DNA of 24,128 bases. Origin: Saccoglossus kowalevskii (Eukaryota > Hemichordata > Enteropneusta > Harrimaniidae). The stretch spans positions 202,657-226,784 of the forward strand of contig NW_003111477.1 in the NCBI RefSeq assembly GCF_000003605.2, written 5' to 3'. This document shows, piece by piece, positions 10,529 through 21,238 of the stretch. Under the pieces are notes generated by a model. The model was not told where the DNA came from. It searched no databases and saw nothing but the letters and a program-made list of their open reading frames with translations. Each line of letters starts with the position of its first letter. The stretch's first letter is position 1. The translations under genes were made by a program, and so were the position numbers.

Positions 10529-10980
10529 CCTTACAGTTGTTTTGTGAATTTTGTGGATTTGCGTCAGACGTTTGACAGTATTCCGCGTTCAGGGGTGTTG
10601 TGGAAAGTATGTAATTATATGGTAGATGGTAATTATTATCATCTTATTAAATCTATTTATGGAAATGTTGAATACAGTGTTAACACTGTTAGGGACGGAC
10701 CATTCGAAATCCTGGGGGCAGGAAGATTGTGTGAAAAAAAAATTCTATGATAATGCTTGAAGAAATTCCTACACTATATGCATGTAAAAATTAGAAAAAA
10801 AAAATTCCATATTAGATAGGGGAAAAAAGTAGGCTTCATTTTAATCTTCCTGGCCCCCAGGATATAAAATGGTCCGCCCCTTAGTATTAGATTGACGAGA
10901 TTACATCAGCAGAGTGTAAGGTGGGTACTTGCATGTTTACATGCTTTATGCGTTGCGTACATACATTTTAATTTGACATA
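10529..10980 (+). pseudogene. Non-LTR retrotransposon reverse transcriptase remnant, split by a MITE
   Basis: The frame before the insertion reads CFVNFVDLRQTFDSIPRS and later HLIKSIYGNVEYSV. This matches reverse transcriptase palm motif A (F-V-D...F-D) and the following helix of LINE-type enzymes. A 189-bp inverted-repeat element interrupts it at 10692. On the far side the same frame continues for about 30 codons to a TAG near 10980 and contains RWVLACL where family members have their conserved Arg-Gln-Gly-Cys segment. The YxDD motif and all other domains are absent, and there is no normal start codon. It is a short dead fragment inside the gene 1 intron, in the sense orientation. Confidence 0.75.
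10692..10880. mobile_element. 189-bp MITE, PIF/Harbinger-like, with TTA target duplication
   Basis: The terminal inverted repeats are 37-38 bases: 10692-10728 begins GGGACGGACCATT, and the complement of 10843-10880 begins GGGGCGGACCATT. Both continue into ATCCTGGGGG and then CAGGAAGATT. TTA lies immediately outside each end (10689-10691 and 10881-10883). Three-base TWA duplications are typical of PIF/Harbinger elements. There is no coding capacity, so movement would depend on a transposase encoded elsewhere. Confidence 0.75.
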
Positions 10981-11463
10981 GTTATTTAGGCACATGCGCG
11001 TGAGGTTGTCAAAAACATCACTGTTTTATAGCGAATTTAAAGCAGCGTGAGGGTTAGGGCTCTTGGCGTGGGGATTTCAGTGTTATGATGTGTTGTTTAA
11101 TTTGCTGGTGATTCAGGGTGGATGAGCTGTGTTACTATAGGCAAAATTTCATAGAGACCTCCAAATCTTATAGTTAAGCTTGTTTGGCCCACACTGGTAT
11201 AACACTTACATATGAGAGCATCATGGGGGTGCTCAGGGGGTCTCAGGACTTTTATGTGATACACTTACGGCGGAAATTACCGTAGCTCGCCGAAGCCGTA
11301 ACTAATTTGTTTGTTTGTTGTGACGACTTTTTTTTTAAAGAGAAGCCCCAGTTTAATCAGGGAGCATTATTGTCAACTACTGAGTTGATGGTTCTGTTTG
11401 TAATGTACGTTCATATGAACGTGACCCCGAACAACAGAAACTACGGCTTATTGCTCAGTGTAT

Positions 11464-11513
11464 ATCAGACCACAGTCCCTCTATCAGATATGATAGAGGG
11501 ACTGTGATCAGAC
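11464..11513. repeat. Perfect 16-bp-arm hairpin flanked by 7-bp direct repeats
   Basis: The left arm CACAGTCCCTCTATCA (11471-11486) and right arm TGATAGAGGGACTGTG (11491-11506) are perfect reverse complements around a 4-base loop GATA. ATCAGAC directly abuts both sides (11464-11470 and 11507-11513), as a target-site duplication would. Confidence 0.9.
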
Positions 11514-13066
11514 CGATGTTTTCCGAATGGAAAACGACCGCATTTGTGCCGCTTGGATTTTGCTCGTTCGTTTAGTTAAAAACGCCGCGCGCTCGCTCGC
11601 TCATACACCGATCAGTGTTACGTGAGTTGTCAAACCATCGTCTGATTGTATTTCTGAAAGTAGGGAATAATTTATTACGCTGCGGAAAATACAAAGTTAC
11701 ACTGATAAAACAGACGAAATTCATTTGCTATCGTGAATATTTTGTTGTTATTCGTAATAATGCGCTGAAGACCTTCATTACTGGAATTTACGAAACGTCG
11801 TTCTCAACTAGTCAGAGATTTCTTAGTGAGTCCAATCTAACATGGCAAAAATTACAAAACAAATTCGTGTGTCGAGAGTTGGAGGTATCTTTTGATGAGC
11901 CACCTGCTGCCGGAAATAGTACTTGTGCGAACTTCCAAAAAATGGGACACAATCCAATCCAATCTTGCCGACTGACTTTTTAAATATAGCCAAAAAACAA
12001 CTTATAGTTCGACAATTAGATATAGTGACACCGTTTGTAGTTCGTATTAAGTAAGCCAAAATAAAGTGTCTAGACATATTACCCGGGGACATAACACACA
12101 AAAGTCAGAAACAATGCAACAGGGTGTTATTTTATTGAACTCTTTTCGCTTTAGAAGTCAAACAATGATCGATCAGCCGGGTAGTTGTAAGAACTGCGGT
12201 GATTGGCAGATGGCTTGACGCCTTGGAAAAGTCCAAAAGTGGCCGGTAATTCCCGTTAACGTATTGTAAGAGTACGATAGCTACCAGTTAATAACTACGA
12301 CGGAATCGAAGGTGGTTCGTAGCTAGGTGTTTATCTGTGATGAATCTGTCAATATTCGGGAGTTAAACTATAGATAGGACGCTTGTACAATATATCCCTA
12401 CCATAGACATTGTGTTTTTTTTTTTATTGTGAAAGTTTAAACAAACTTTTATCTGATTTGAACTTGGTGCTTTTTAAATATCATTCATGATCAGTTGTCT
12501 GTTTAAATCAAACATGGGCAACATCCGAAGATAAAATGTTGACTTTTCTTGTAGGATGAAATATATTTCGCTAATATATTGCTGTGAAGATGTTACTATT
12601 ATTTGGCGAGTTTTGAGTTTGAACTGATTTTTCGTCTTTATATGTTTGTATACGTGCCTGTAATTTCGATTTTAAACGAGTACTCAAACATACCACAAAT
12701 ACTGAATTGCTTGTGGTCGACGAAGTGTTTTGTGAATTTAACAAAGACGTGCTGCCTATTCCCCTGAGGTTAAAAACCCATACAATTGTTAAATTACAAA
12801 GTATATCCGATTACATAATTATCTCCCTGGGTTTCGTTCCTCACGTTGAGAATGTGTCTACAATATCAATGGATATCTCAGATCATCTGCTTTAATATGC
12901 AAACAGGACATAGCGCCAACAATAAAAAATACAGATCCATACATCTCGTGGTCTCCCTGGTCAAAAGATGAATAGAACCAAACCTATGTTGATGTTATAC
13001 AGTCCAACATACGGTAAAAGTAGATCTTGCTTAGTTTGTAGATTGGAATAAAGTTGGTCAAGCTTT
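11514..13066. other. Intronic stretch with no supportable gene
   Basis: Part of the gene 1 intron. A 122-codon frame at 11615-11983 lacks an ATG start (it opens at GTG) and has no recognisable domain. A second frame nearby stays open across 11920-12053. The area could hold decayed transposon coding sequence, but I cannot name it. Confidence 0.4.
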
Positions 13067-13102
13067 TCTCAGACTAGTAATACTTGCATTACTAGTCTGA
13101 GA
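13067..13102. repeat. Perfect 15-bp-arm hairpin
   Basis: TCTCAGACTAGTAAT at 13067-13081 and ATTACTAGTCTGAGA at 13088-13102 are exact reverse complements around the loop ACTTGC. AGCT lies on the outer side of both arms, slightly offset. This may be a small foldback element. It lies 600 bases before the gene 1 acceptor and has no evident link to splicing. Confidence 0.88.
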
Positions 13103-13706
13103 GCTGTTGGAGGCATAGATTCGATATTCAGTTGAATAGCATTGCCATGAAATGTCGGCAGCGACGGTGGTGGACATGATTCAATGTGACTAGGCGCAAA
13201 AAAAAAGAAAATTAACACTTCTTTGCTGGAACAGGAAACGATACATCCAACATGGAGTAAAAGCCAGATTACTTGAATGAAACCCAATTCTTTTCTATCA
13301 AACACTCAATTAAGAGTTGTTCGATACAAACTTGTAATGAGGTAGTGGTGTCATCAGCGACACTTTGGATCTAATCTAATTTTGAATAATGTCTTCAGCC
13401 AGGAAAGTGATTATCCAACGTTCCTCTGATTAAATACGAAATGGCAATATCAATACATCGATCTTCATCGTATGACGCGGAGATTGGACGAGACATGCAC
13501 AAAACAATTCCAGAAAAATGGACGAATTTGTAAATAAAGTATTGAAAAAAAATATAACCTGTGTTGAAGACGAACATCATTTCATTTGCAATTAGATCAA
13601 CACAATGGACATAATTATATCCTCTGAAATGTGTCTACATGCTGTTTTTTGTCTTAACAAGGAAATTGCCATTCTTATTGAAATATGTTTCGTTTTCTAT
13701 TTGTAG

Positions 13707-15706
13707 GAGTCGGAGTGGATGATATGTTTATAATGATAGCATCATGGCGGACAACGTCACCCCGTACCAGCGTACCTGATCGAATGGCGGAGACCTTCTC
13801 AGAAGCAGCGCTCTCTATAACGATAACAAGCATTACTGATGTATTGGCGTTCGGCATCGGAGCTATTTCAACCTTTCCTTCTGTTCAAATATTCTGTTGT
13901 TATTGTGGGGTTGCCATTCTATTTGACTATATTTACCAAATTACTTTCTTTGGGGGTTGCATGGCTTTGATTGGACGGCGGGAACGACAAAATAAACACT
14001 GCCTTACGTACGTAAAAGTGTTACCTAAAAGGGAGTCTACGTCGCGATGTTACCGGTTATTCTGCGCCGGCGGTATTAGTTACAGTACAGATTGTGATGA
14101 CGTGATTCAGGATCACTCAATTATGACTTTTTTCAACAAATATTACGGCCCGTTTGTCACTTTGACGTGGGTGAAGGTGATTACGGTGATTTTATATGTT
14201 GCATATGTAAGTGTTGCTATTTGGGGAAGTTTCTATGCGAGTGAGGGGATACAGCTAAGCCAACTCGCTCGTGAAGACTCTTCTGACCCTAATGGCCTGA
14301 CATATTATGAACTTGAAGAGAGTTATTTTAACGAATATGGACCAGTTATACAGGTCATTGTCACCACACCTCAAAATTATTCTAACATGTCTACTGAACA
14401 TGAAATCGAACGTGTCCTCGCTATGTACAGAACAAATAGGTATTTCTACGATACGGAATATTCCACGCAGTCATGGCTCAGAGATTACGTAGAGTTTCTC
14501 AACAAAAGTGGACTGACTTACCCGGACGAGGACACTTTTGTTTCTCACTTAAGGAGTTATTTTCTGACCAATCCGTTATACGAACATTACAAACCAGACA
14601 TTGCCATCACCAACAACACCATCACGTCCTCACGATTTTCCGTGCAATCTCGATACGTTAAAAATGTTAAATCGGCCCAGAATTTTTTGCATCAATCCAG
14701 AAAAACAGCCGAGGATTCAAGCCTCCCTATGATTGCGTATCATCCGTCGTTTGTATTCAACGACCACGTTGACGTTATTCTACCCAACACCATACAAAAT
14801 ATTGCGATAGCCGCTAGCGCTATGTTAGTTGTTTCGTTTCTTCTTATTCCTCAACCGATTTGTGCGTTTTACGTCACGCTCACTGTCGCGTCCATAGTTG
14901 TTGGCGTCATAGGTTATATGTCATTATGGAGTGTTGGTATAGACTTCGTGTCCATGGTAACAATCGTAGTCTGTATTGGTTTCAGCGTTGATTACTCGGC
15001 TCATATGACGTATGCGTTCGTCATTTCCAATCGGGATACTCGCAACGGCCGTACTATCTACGGTCTGTATTTACTTGGTTTACCAGTTGTACAAAGTGTG
15101 GCTTCCACCATCATCGCCATAGCTCCCTTGTCAACTGCCAACACTTACGTTTTCAGAGCAGTCTTCAAGACGGTATTTTTGGGTATTTTCTTTGGTGGTC
15201 TTCATGGTATTTTATTTCTACCTGTTCTTTTATCGCTCGTCGGTCCCAATAAATCACAATCATCGAAACCCAAAGCGGACGAGGAGGGTGCTCTTGGGAA
15301 ACGAAGGTTACGTATGTGGATGAAAGACCACAGAAAGGAACCACCAGAAAAACGATGTCAAATTAAAATTACACCCCGCAAAGTTAACTTTGTGAATGAC
15401 AATATCGATAAGTTTCAATTTGATGGTCAGATTGTTTTGGGGGAAAATAACAACCCAGGCTTCAGCAATGTTTGTTGTTCGCGTAGCGATGAATATGGTT
15501 ATTCGTCTCCAATCATCCCACCCAAGACTCGAGACTGTGAAGAAATCGGAGCAAAGACCGTTGTTGTGGCTGACAGATTCGGGTCGCGCGCTAACTCCGG
15601 CAATGGCTGTGTTATTCCATACCAAAAGCATGACTTGGCACCCAATATTGTTGCGATTGATAAAGGTTATGTACTGTACATCTCAAATACATACATACAG
15701 AAGTAA
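13707..15706 (+). CDS. Patched domain-containing protein 3-like, gene 1, exon 2 (residues 334-999)
   Basis: Second and last coding exon. It completes TM4 with GVGVDDMF, the acidic-pair motif of patched/RND proteins. TM5 and TM6 close the sterol-sensing domain (about 267-425). After a cytoplasmic linker, TM7 lies at about 483-510. A second extracellular loop runs to about 690 with sequons including N557. TM8 starts near 697. TM10 carries GFSVDYSAH (758-766), the second-half counterpart of the TM4 Asp motif. TM12 ends near 845. The tail of about 150 residues (848-999) is basic at first and has no recognised domain. The stop is TAA at 15704-15706. The joined protein, 999 residues, is normal length for the family and has no internal stop. 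Proton- or cation-coupled lipid transport is inferred from family knowledge only. Confidence 0.92.
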
Positions 15707-15711
15707 ATAAA
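15706..15711 (+). terminator. Polyadenylation signal AATAAA overlapping the gene 1 stop codon
   Basis: AATAAA begins on the last base of the TAA stop. Other canonical AATAAA copies are at 15840-15845 and 16308-16313, so the 3' UTR may end further downstream. Which one is used cannot be told from sequence. Confidence 0.45.
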
Positions 15712-18213
15712 GTCACATTGAAGTCTGGTTCATGGATATCTAGCCTGTAAATGACGTTAGTTTGAAAAGTTGATTTTTTAAATATAATTAGGCAGAAGCA
15801 GGTACACATCACGTCTGTTTTGTAGTTTCATATTCAGACAATAAATGAAAATCATCATTTGTTGCCATGGAAATCCATAAATTACATACTCAGACCCCAT
15901 ATATGGAAATTACATTTTGACAAACGTTTATGAATTCCAAGTTCAGAGCAATTCCTTTTTTTTTATTATTGCCGATTATCTTCCATTTATAACAAAACAA
16001 GTAGTTACATTTCATATTGTAGAACACACAAAGATAATCATCGCGAACCTGTTTTGTTGTTTTCTGTGGTTAATTAACTATTTTTTTTTTTTTATTTCAT
16101 TTTAATGTGTTTTGGTTTCCCAAAGTGTGTGACGTGTTCGATGTCTTACAGTTTATGTAATTGGAATTATCAAACTAGCCTCTGATATTATTATAATGCG
16201 CTTACATGATTTGAAATACATATATGTTTACAATTAATTTTCACTTGTTTAGTAATTGATGAAATGCAAAACTTATGTACTAGTAAAGTCATGGTCATCT
16301 GAATACAAATAAAATATTATATATGAAACACATTGTTTGTCGTTTTCGTGTCAAGCTTAGATTACGCATGTGGGTGTATGGAGCGAAAATGAACAGAATT
16401 GTATTTTTGATCCACTTTCTCGACTAAAATGTGTATTCTATAAAAAGCTGTCCCTACGACCTTACAATTCTAGAACGGCGATTGTTATTTTAGACAGTCC
16501 TGATACAAAATGCACCATCGGTGAAAACGTAACGTAAACGTGTAGAGAACGCGAATTAAGTCGCCGTGACTCGGTTTTATCTTTAAAAAAACTGCGGACA
16601 ACGTAATGGTATTACTAAGCAGAGCTACCCATTAACTCACGGATAACGATTTCACGGATAACGATTTCAGGCCACCATATGTGTGTATCTCACCGGACTG
16701 AGTAGAAAAGGACATGGTGCCTAATAATCGTGCATGATAAATCGCGATGCCAGTGACTGACCAAGTATTGCGCCGTAGAATTATCGTCGATATATTATTT
16801 TTTTTGTATGTTCTTTCCAGCGCTTCATTCACCTGCGTTCATACCATGGCACGACATTTATACATGTTGTGGAAAATACTGGTATATTTGATACTATGGT
16901 ACGCCCCCTCCCTTGACACATGTTTATTTTTAGATAGGGTGTATAGCCAACTGTCCACTCCTGTGACCTAGTCTAGTTGCACGGTGATTGTGAAATACTT
17001 TAGAATACACCAGTCATCGCTTTGTACCCACGGAATTGAATGTGAGATCATTGACCTACTGCCTTTTTTTCTAATTTACATATCTCGGATAAAAAGTAGA
17101 TTATACCAGTACTAAAACTGGCATTCCGTATACTCCGATTTGTCTGATATTTCGAGATAACCAATCATTTAGTTAGACACCCTAATCCAGTTGTAACGGT
17201 TATCATTGCGTTATAATCATTGATCTAGGAGCCGACCTGACCGGGTCCTGTGTAATATCTTGAATGTTGATTTCTCACGTCACTGAGTTGTTCTATGCGT
17301 GCAGAGTTTCTCAGCAGGAGAATAGCAGTGCCGTCACGTGCTGACACACGCTGTACACATGCATGACTTAAAATTGTTGTGCGGTTGTTTCATCTGTGTG
17401 GCAGAAAGGCAGGAGGGCGCCGATCTACGAAGTTGTCCACCGGAGAGTGATGATTTTTTTTTTTTTTTTGAACATCGATCGATTTTTTTTTGATTGCATT
17501 TATTTCCCTATATGTACACCATTCATGTCTCCTCTAAGTGACTAGCGCCCCCTATTGTCCGTAAATTAAATAAGATAATCCTTATCGTTTTTATTGCTAG
17601 GTCCATTTCCTTCCTTGCACGGTAATATGCAGCGGAAAAGAAGTCAAACGTATATTAATAGACCTGTACATAAGATAATTTCTCAGCTCGTCCCATGTTT
17701 ACGTCACAATACACCTTGACCTTCGATAACAACCGACGTATGATTATTGGATAATTACTGGCCGGTGAGCATTATTGAGTCTACCGTGGAGTACTAGTAT
17801 ACAAATACAGATTCAATGAATTTACATTTACGCAGAACATTCATAGAGCAATTATCAGGTGTGCTGATTGTATAGAAGTACCATTTCAGTGTGAAATCGA
17901 TACAACGTTAAACTAGCGCCGAGAACAGTGGCTAGTGGCGTGGTATCAAGTCGGTCAGTAACTTGCAGACGCTCCCTCGAGCGCGAGAATGTGGGGAGGA
18001 GCAAAATTAATTGCTTCAATGTAAAATAACCTTGTACCGCATTTTCTGCGTGGCTTTAAACATTTCTAACTAATGGGCAAATAGACCTACAAAACCCACT
18101 AAAAATACACTGAGAAAAGTATTATTCATTATGATTTCCGTGTAATTTTCCTACAGTATATTTAACTGTTAAATCTGAAACAGAGATTTGTACGAGGCTT
18201 AATTGTTATTGCA
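15712..18213. other. Intergenic stretch with no supportable gene
   Basis: Only short, unrecognised frames are present. Landmarks are a 15-bp unit (CACGGATAACGATTT) repeated twice in tandem at 16638-16669, and poly-T runs near 16079 and 17455-17470. No RNA gene was recognised. Confidence 0.5.
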
Positions 18214-18241
18214 AACTCAGACCTCTTTAGTGGTCTGAGTT
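18214..18241. repeat. 10-bp-arm hairpin
   Basis: AACTCAGACC (18214-18223) and GGTCTGAGTT (18232-18241) are perfect reverse complements around an 8-base loop. CTCAGAC is also present in the arm of the hairpin at 13067. Confidence 0.75.
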
Positions 18242-18580
18242 GAAAATCACACACGGTATATGTTGTTTTCGTAAGAATTTTTTTTCAGCTAATAAATGTA
18301 CAACTTTCTGAAAAGTAATAAATAACTTTCTTTTACTAAGTATCTTTAAACATAAACCGTATATATGTATGTTAATTAAAGGGCAGTGATCTTCGCGCAG
18401 CGCTTGTGCGAAATATATGGGTCTCATATAAATAAAGATGGCGTCTTTGACTTTTGCACAGATCAACGAGTACAAACTGGGACGTTACCAGGCTTTAATT
18501 TAATTTTATTATATTTTTGTAGGTGATTTGAAGGTATCGAAGAAGTCACCGGCGGTTATTAGTGCAAGTCGCGGCCAGGT

Positions 18581-18690
18581 CAAACCTTATACTTGTGATT
18601 TTCATTAGAAGAGCGTATTGGATTGTGGGAAAATCAATGTCTCTCAACACAAATGTCGCACATGCGCAGTGCGACGACCACACCCTTTAA
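18581..18690. repeat. Dispersed repeat, copy B
   Basis: Direct-orientation match to 1-109. The shared block TTGTGGGAAAATCAATGT lies at 18623-18640. Similarity ends at the CTTTAA near 18690, just as in copy A, which makes that a likely element boundary. The flanks on the right differ between copies. Confidence 0.75.
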
Positions 18691-20094
18691 AATGCCAGGC
18701 TCATTTACATACACAACGACATTTGTATACATAATAACCCCTAACAGTAACTACCCAGCACCCCAATTTAATTGTATATCCCAGTCTTGTTAACTTTTAA
18801 AAACAAAAACAAAAACAAAAGAAATATACTATACACTATCTATGTCCCCCTGGTCCACCCAAACGAAATTTGTTTGAGATATTACATTCATACTGCCCTG
18901 CAGAATCCACCTGCTGTTATACACCAAGTCGGGTCCAGCTTCAACCACTGCATACAAACCACAATCAGTTGGCGTACAATTAATTTACCGATTTTTAATA
19001 TATGGGGAAGCCATCTTGAATACGGCTTGAAACTAAACGGAGACAAGCTCAGAAACGTGTTTTTTTCAGATTTCTACAAATCAATGTGAGCAAATACCAA
19101 GCTTTCATAGCCAGGCGATCCATTGGGGTAACATGAAGCTAACCCCTAACCAAATTCGGCCGAATTTTTCATTTTTGTTTGGGAAGATTCACTTGCATAC
19201 GACCACCTCATTGCAGGAAGAAGCTAGAACACTTCACTGTCTTATAGTTCATAGAATACGTCTTTCGATGTAACAATGGAATTCATCTCAATTACGCATG
19301 CGCACTGGTTGTTTTGACACGTACATTGTTGTTACACACTTACCACAGTCCCTCTTCAGGGCTCATACCACTAATTGAATTTCTATAGACGACAATGTTA
19401 ACATATGAAGAGATTGCTATATGAAAATGATGAAGAAAGTTGAAAACATGACTCAAAAATGGGAAATCAACATGCCAGTAATCAACTATAAGAAAAAAAA
19501 ACTAACATGTTTGGAGCACCTGAGAAAACAAATACTTTTAAAATGTCATTGGTTCTTGCAAGGCATTTAAAACAGGCAGCCATTGGTTGATTAGTTGCAT
19601 GATACCTTGAGTGACTGTGCACGTACGTATAACAATCTGCGCTGTGCTTATGGTTTTGATTTTTCATCTAACCAATGTTGTTGCGTTTCCCGTTCATGCA
19701 ACCTTTTAAGTTTATAATGATAAATCAGACGGTTTGGTCTACAGTAATAGTATCGAACAACATGTTTGCGACTATAATTTGATAGAATACACACTTGGAA
19801 TCACACTTGGGTCCTCTGGCAATTTCACCGTATGTGCCTTATTTATGTTAATGACAGTGAAAATGTCAGTTTCATTTCAATGTAATTTTAATTTCAATAT
19901 GTTAAAGAATGCCTATAACTCCTCATAAGTGATTAAAATAATTACATAACAATGTAAACATGCACTCACAAACAAACCGCACCACAATATACGAATAATA
20001 ATTACCAAAAAAAAAAAAAAAACAATTATAAAATACAGATTCAAGATATAACACTGTAATAAGAAAAAGGAAAATTAAAATTTTAAAAAAAAAG
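18691..20094. other. Intergenic stretch with no supportable gene
   Basis: A 105-codon frame at 18772-19089 starts at TTG, not ATG, and resembles nothing I recognise. There is a short (AAAAAC)3 run near 18798-18820 and an A-run near 20007-20022. Nothing else can be supported. Confidence 0.5.
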
Positions 20095-20430
20095 TTAATT
20101 TTGGAAGAGTTGTCACACTCTCTTCTAGCAAGAACTTCCACTGTAAGCTATAAAGCGAACATGACATTATGAAGTGTTCATCTTCCCCCACTTCATTTTT
20201 CGGACACACCTCATATATATTTTTTTCCTTTGGGGCTTTTGGTCTGGTATGTATTCCTTTTTCAATTTGTAATTGGTTACTGAGTCGAAATATACTGAGA
20301 CATTCCCGAAGTTCTACATTCGATAACGTATGTTCTTAGCTTATGTTTATCTTTCTGGTTATTAATTTTATTTTTGTCGTTGAAAATTTCTTTTTTCAAA
20401 TGCAAATTGAATACTTTTTTTAATTCATTA
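20095..20430 (-). pseudogene. C-terminal tail of a non-LTR retrotransposon (remnant)
   Basis: On the minus strand the sequence reads KLRTYV, then after a frame change LRECLSIFRLSNQLQIEKG, and then VCPKNEVGEDEHFIMSC with Y shortly after. This series (Lys-Leu-Arg-Thr-Tyr; Arg-x-Ser-Asn...Ile-Glu-x-Gly; Cys...Glu-Asp-Glu-x-His-Phe...Cys) is characteristic of the extreme C-terminus of a widespread invertebrate non-LTR element. The second Cys of the first pair is replaced. A stop (TAA near 20334-20336) and a frameshift separate the two parts. Weak protein-like sequence continues upstream to about 20450. The element sits about 0.5 kb upstream of the gene 2 promoter region. Confidence 0.72.
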
Positions 20431-20904
20431 CCTATTATTCATACATCAGATTTTGAAATTGTACTCTTTTGGTCAATAATTTGTGGTAAATTTATTTTTT
20501 TCAAATGAGATTGTAGTGTGATATACCATTTTGTATTGATTTGTTATTGATTTTTTAAATTTAATTTGACACATTTATGGTCCGATTATAATATTTAGCT
20601 ATTTTTTTAAATAAAAACATTAAGTCGGAATCTGCCTAGTTCGCCACATATACCCATTTTAGGTGTATTTTTTTCGTATTTGTTTTGATAAATTAAGCAA
20701 GTGTAATGTTCTCGTTATTAATATTTTTGCTACTTGCTGAAAATATGAACTTGTCATTCTGTTGTCAAGCAGATTTTATATAGTGTTTTTTATCATTGTA
20801 AGAATGACATGTTATTTGTCTTCTATTATTTGTTTGTCAGTACAAAGGATACGAATTATTTTTTCCATTGTTGTTCTGGCCTTGAGTGCCGTCTTTTAGT
20901 TCTT

Positions 20905-21098
20905 CTGAATTTCAGCGGTTAGGTTCCAGTCGAAGCTTCGTCTTATTTGTTTTTTACCTGTCCTTGCAAGCATATTTATGACCTCACCGATCCAGATCTG
21001 ATAGGTAAAAAAAGGCGGTAGATATTTGATTCTAGCTAGGGATGAGTGTTGCGCACATAACCTTGAATAGTCTACCCTCCGGTTATATAAACGACATG
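20905..21098 (+). promoter_or_regulatory. Upstream region and TATA box of gene 2
   Basis: CTGAATTTCAGC (20905), GTTCCAGTCGAA (20923), CAGATCTGAT (20993), AGGCGGT (21013) and GAGTGTTGCGC (21044) recur in the same order as upstream of gene 1. TTATATAAA at 21083-21091 is a good TATA box and would place transcription start near 21115. CTTTCTTTTTAG at 21169-21180 also resembles a splice acceptor, so a 5' untranslated exon is an alternative. Confidence 0.5.
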
Positions 21099-21238
21099 TC
21101 GTCATGGGCGTCATCGCGGTTACAATGGGTGTTACGCAAAGCTAAACAAGTGTAATGAATCATTGAACTTTCTTTTTAGATCCATGAATGAATGGACCTC
21201 TATTGAAGGACTCGTTTAACGCCTGCCGTCTTTTCGAC

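Larger units (their letters stand above)
9485..13706 (+). other. Gene 1 intron, phase 1, ~4.2 kb
   Basis: The donor is GTGAGT at 9485. The acceptor is a pyrimidine-rich tract ending TTTTCTATTTGTAG at 13706. The split codon is G/GA (Gly334), placing the intron inside TM4 immediately before VGVDDMF. The intron contains a 37-bp minisatellite, a reverse-transcriptase remnant holding a MITE, and two strong hairpins. Its last 28 bases are identical to those of the gene 2 intron. The rest does not align with that intron. Confidence 0.88.

Noticed and set aside
18438..18503. Short frame starting AAGATGGCG, resembling a first exon
   Set aside because: Only 21 codons, no clear GT donor in frame, and nothing downstream to join; the Kozak-like context alone is not enough.
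18772..19089. 105-codon frame
   Set aside because: It begins at TTG, contains a simple AAAAAC repeat translated as Asn-Lys runs, and shows no family motif.
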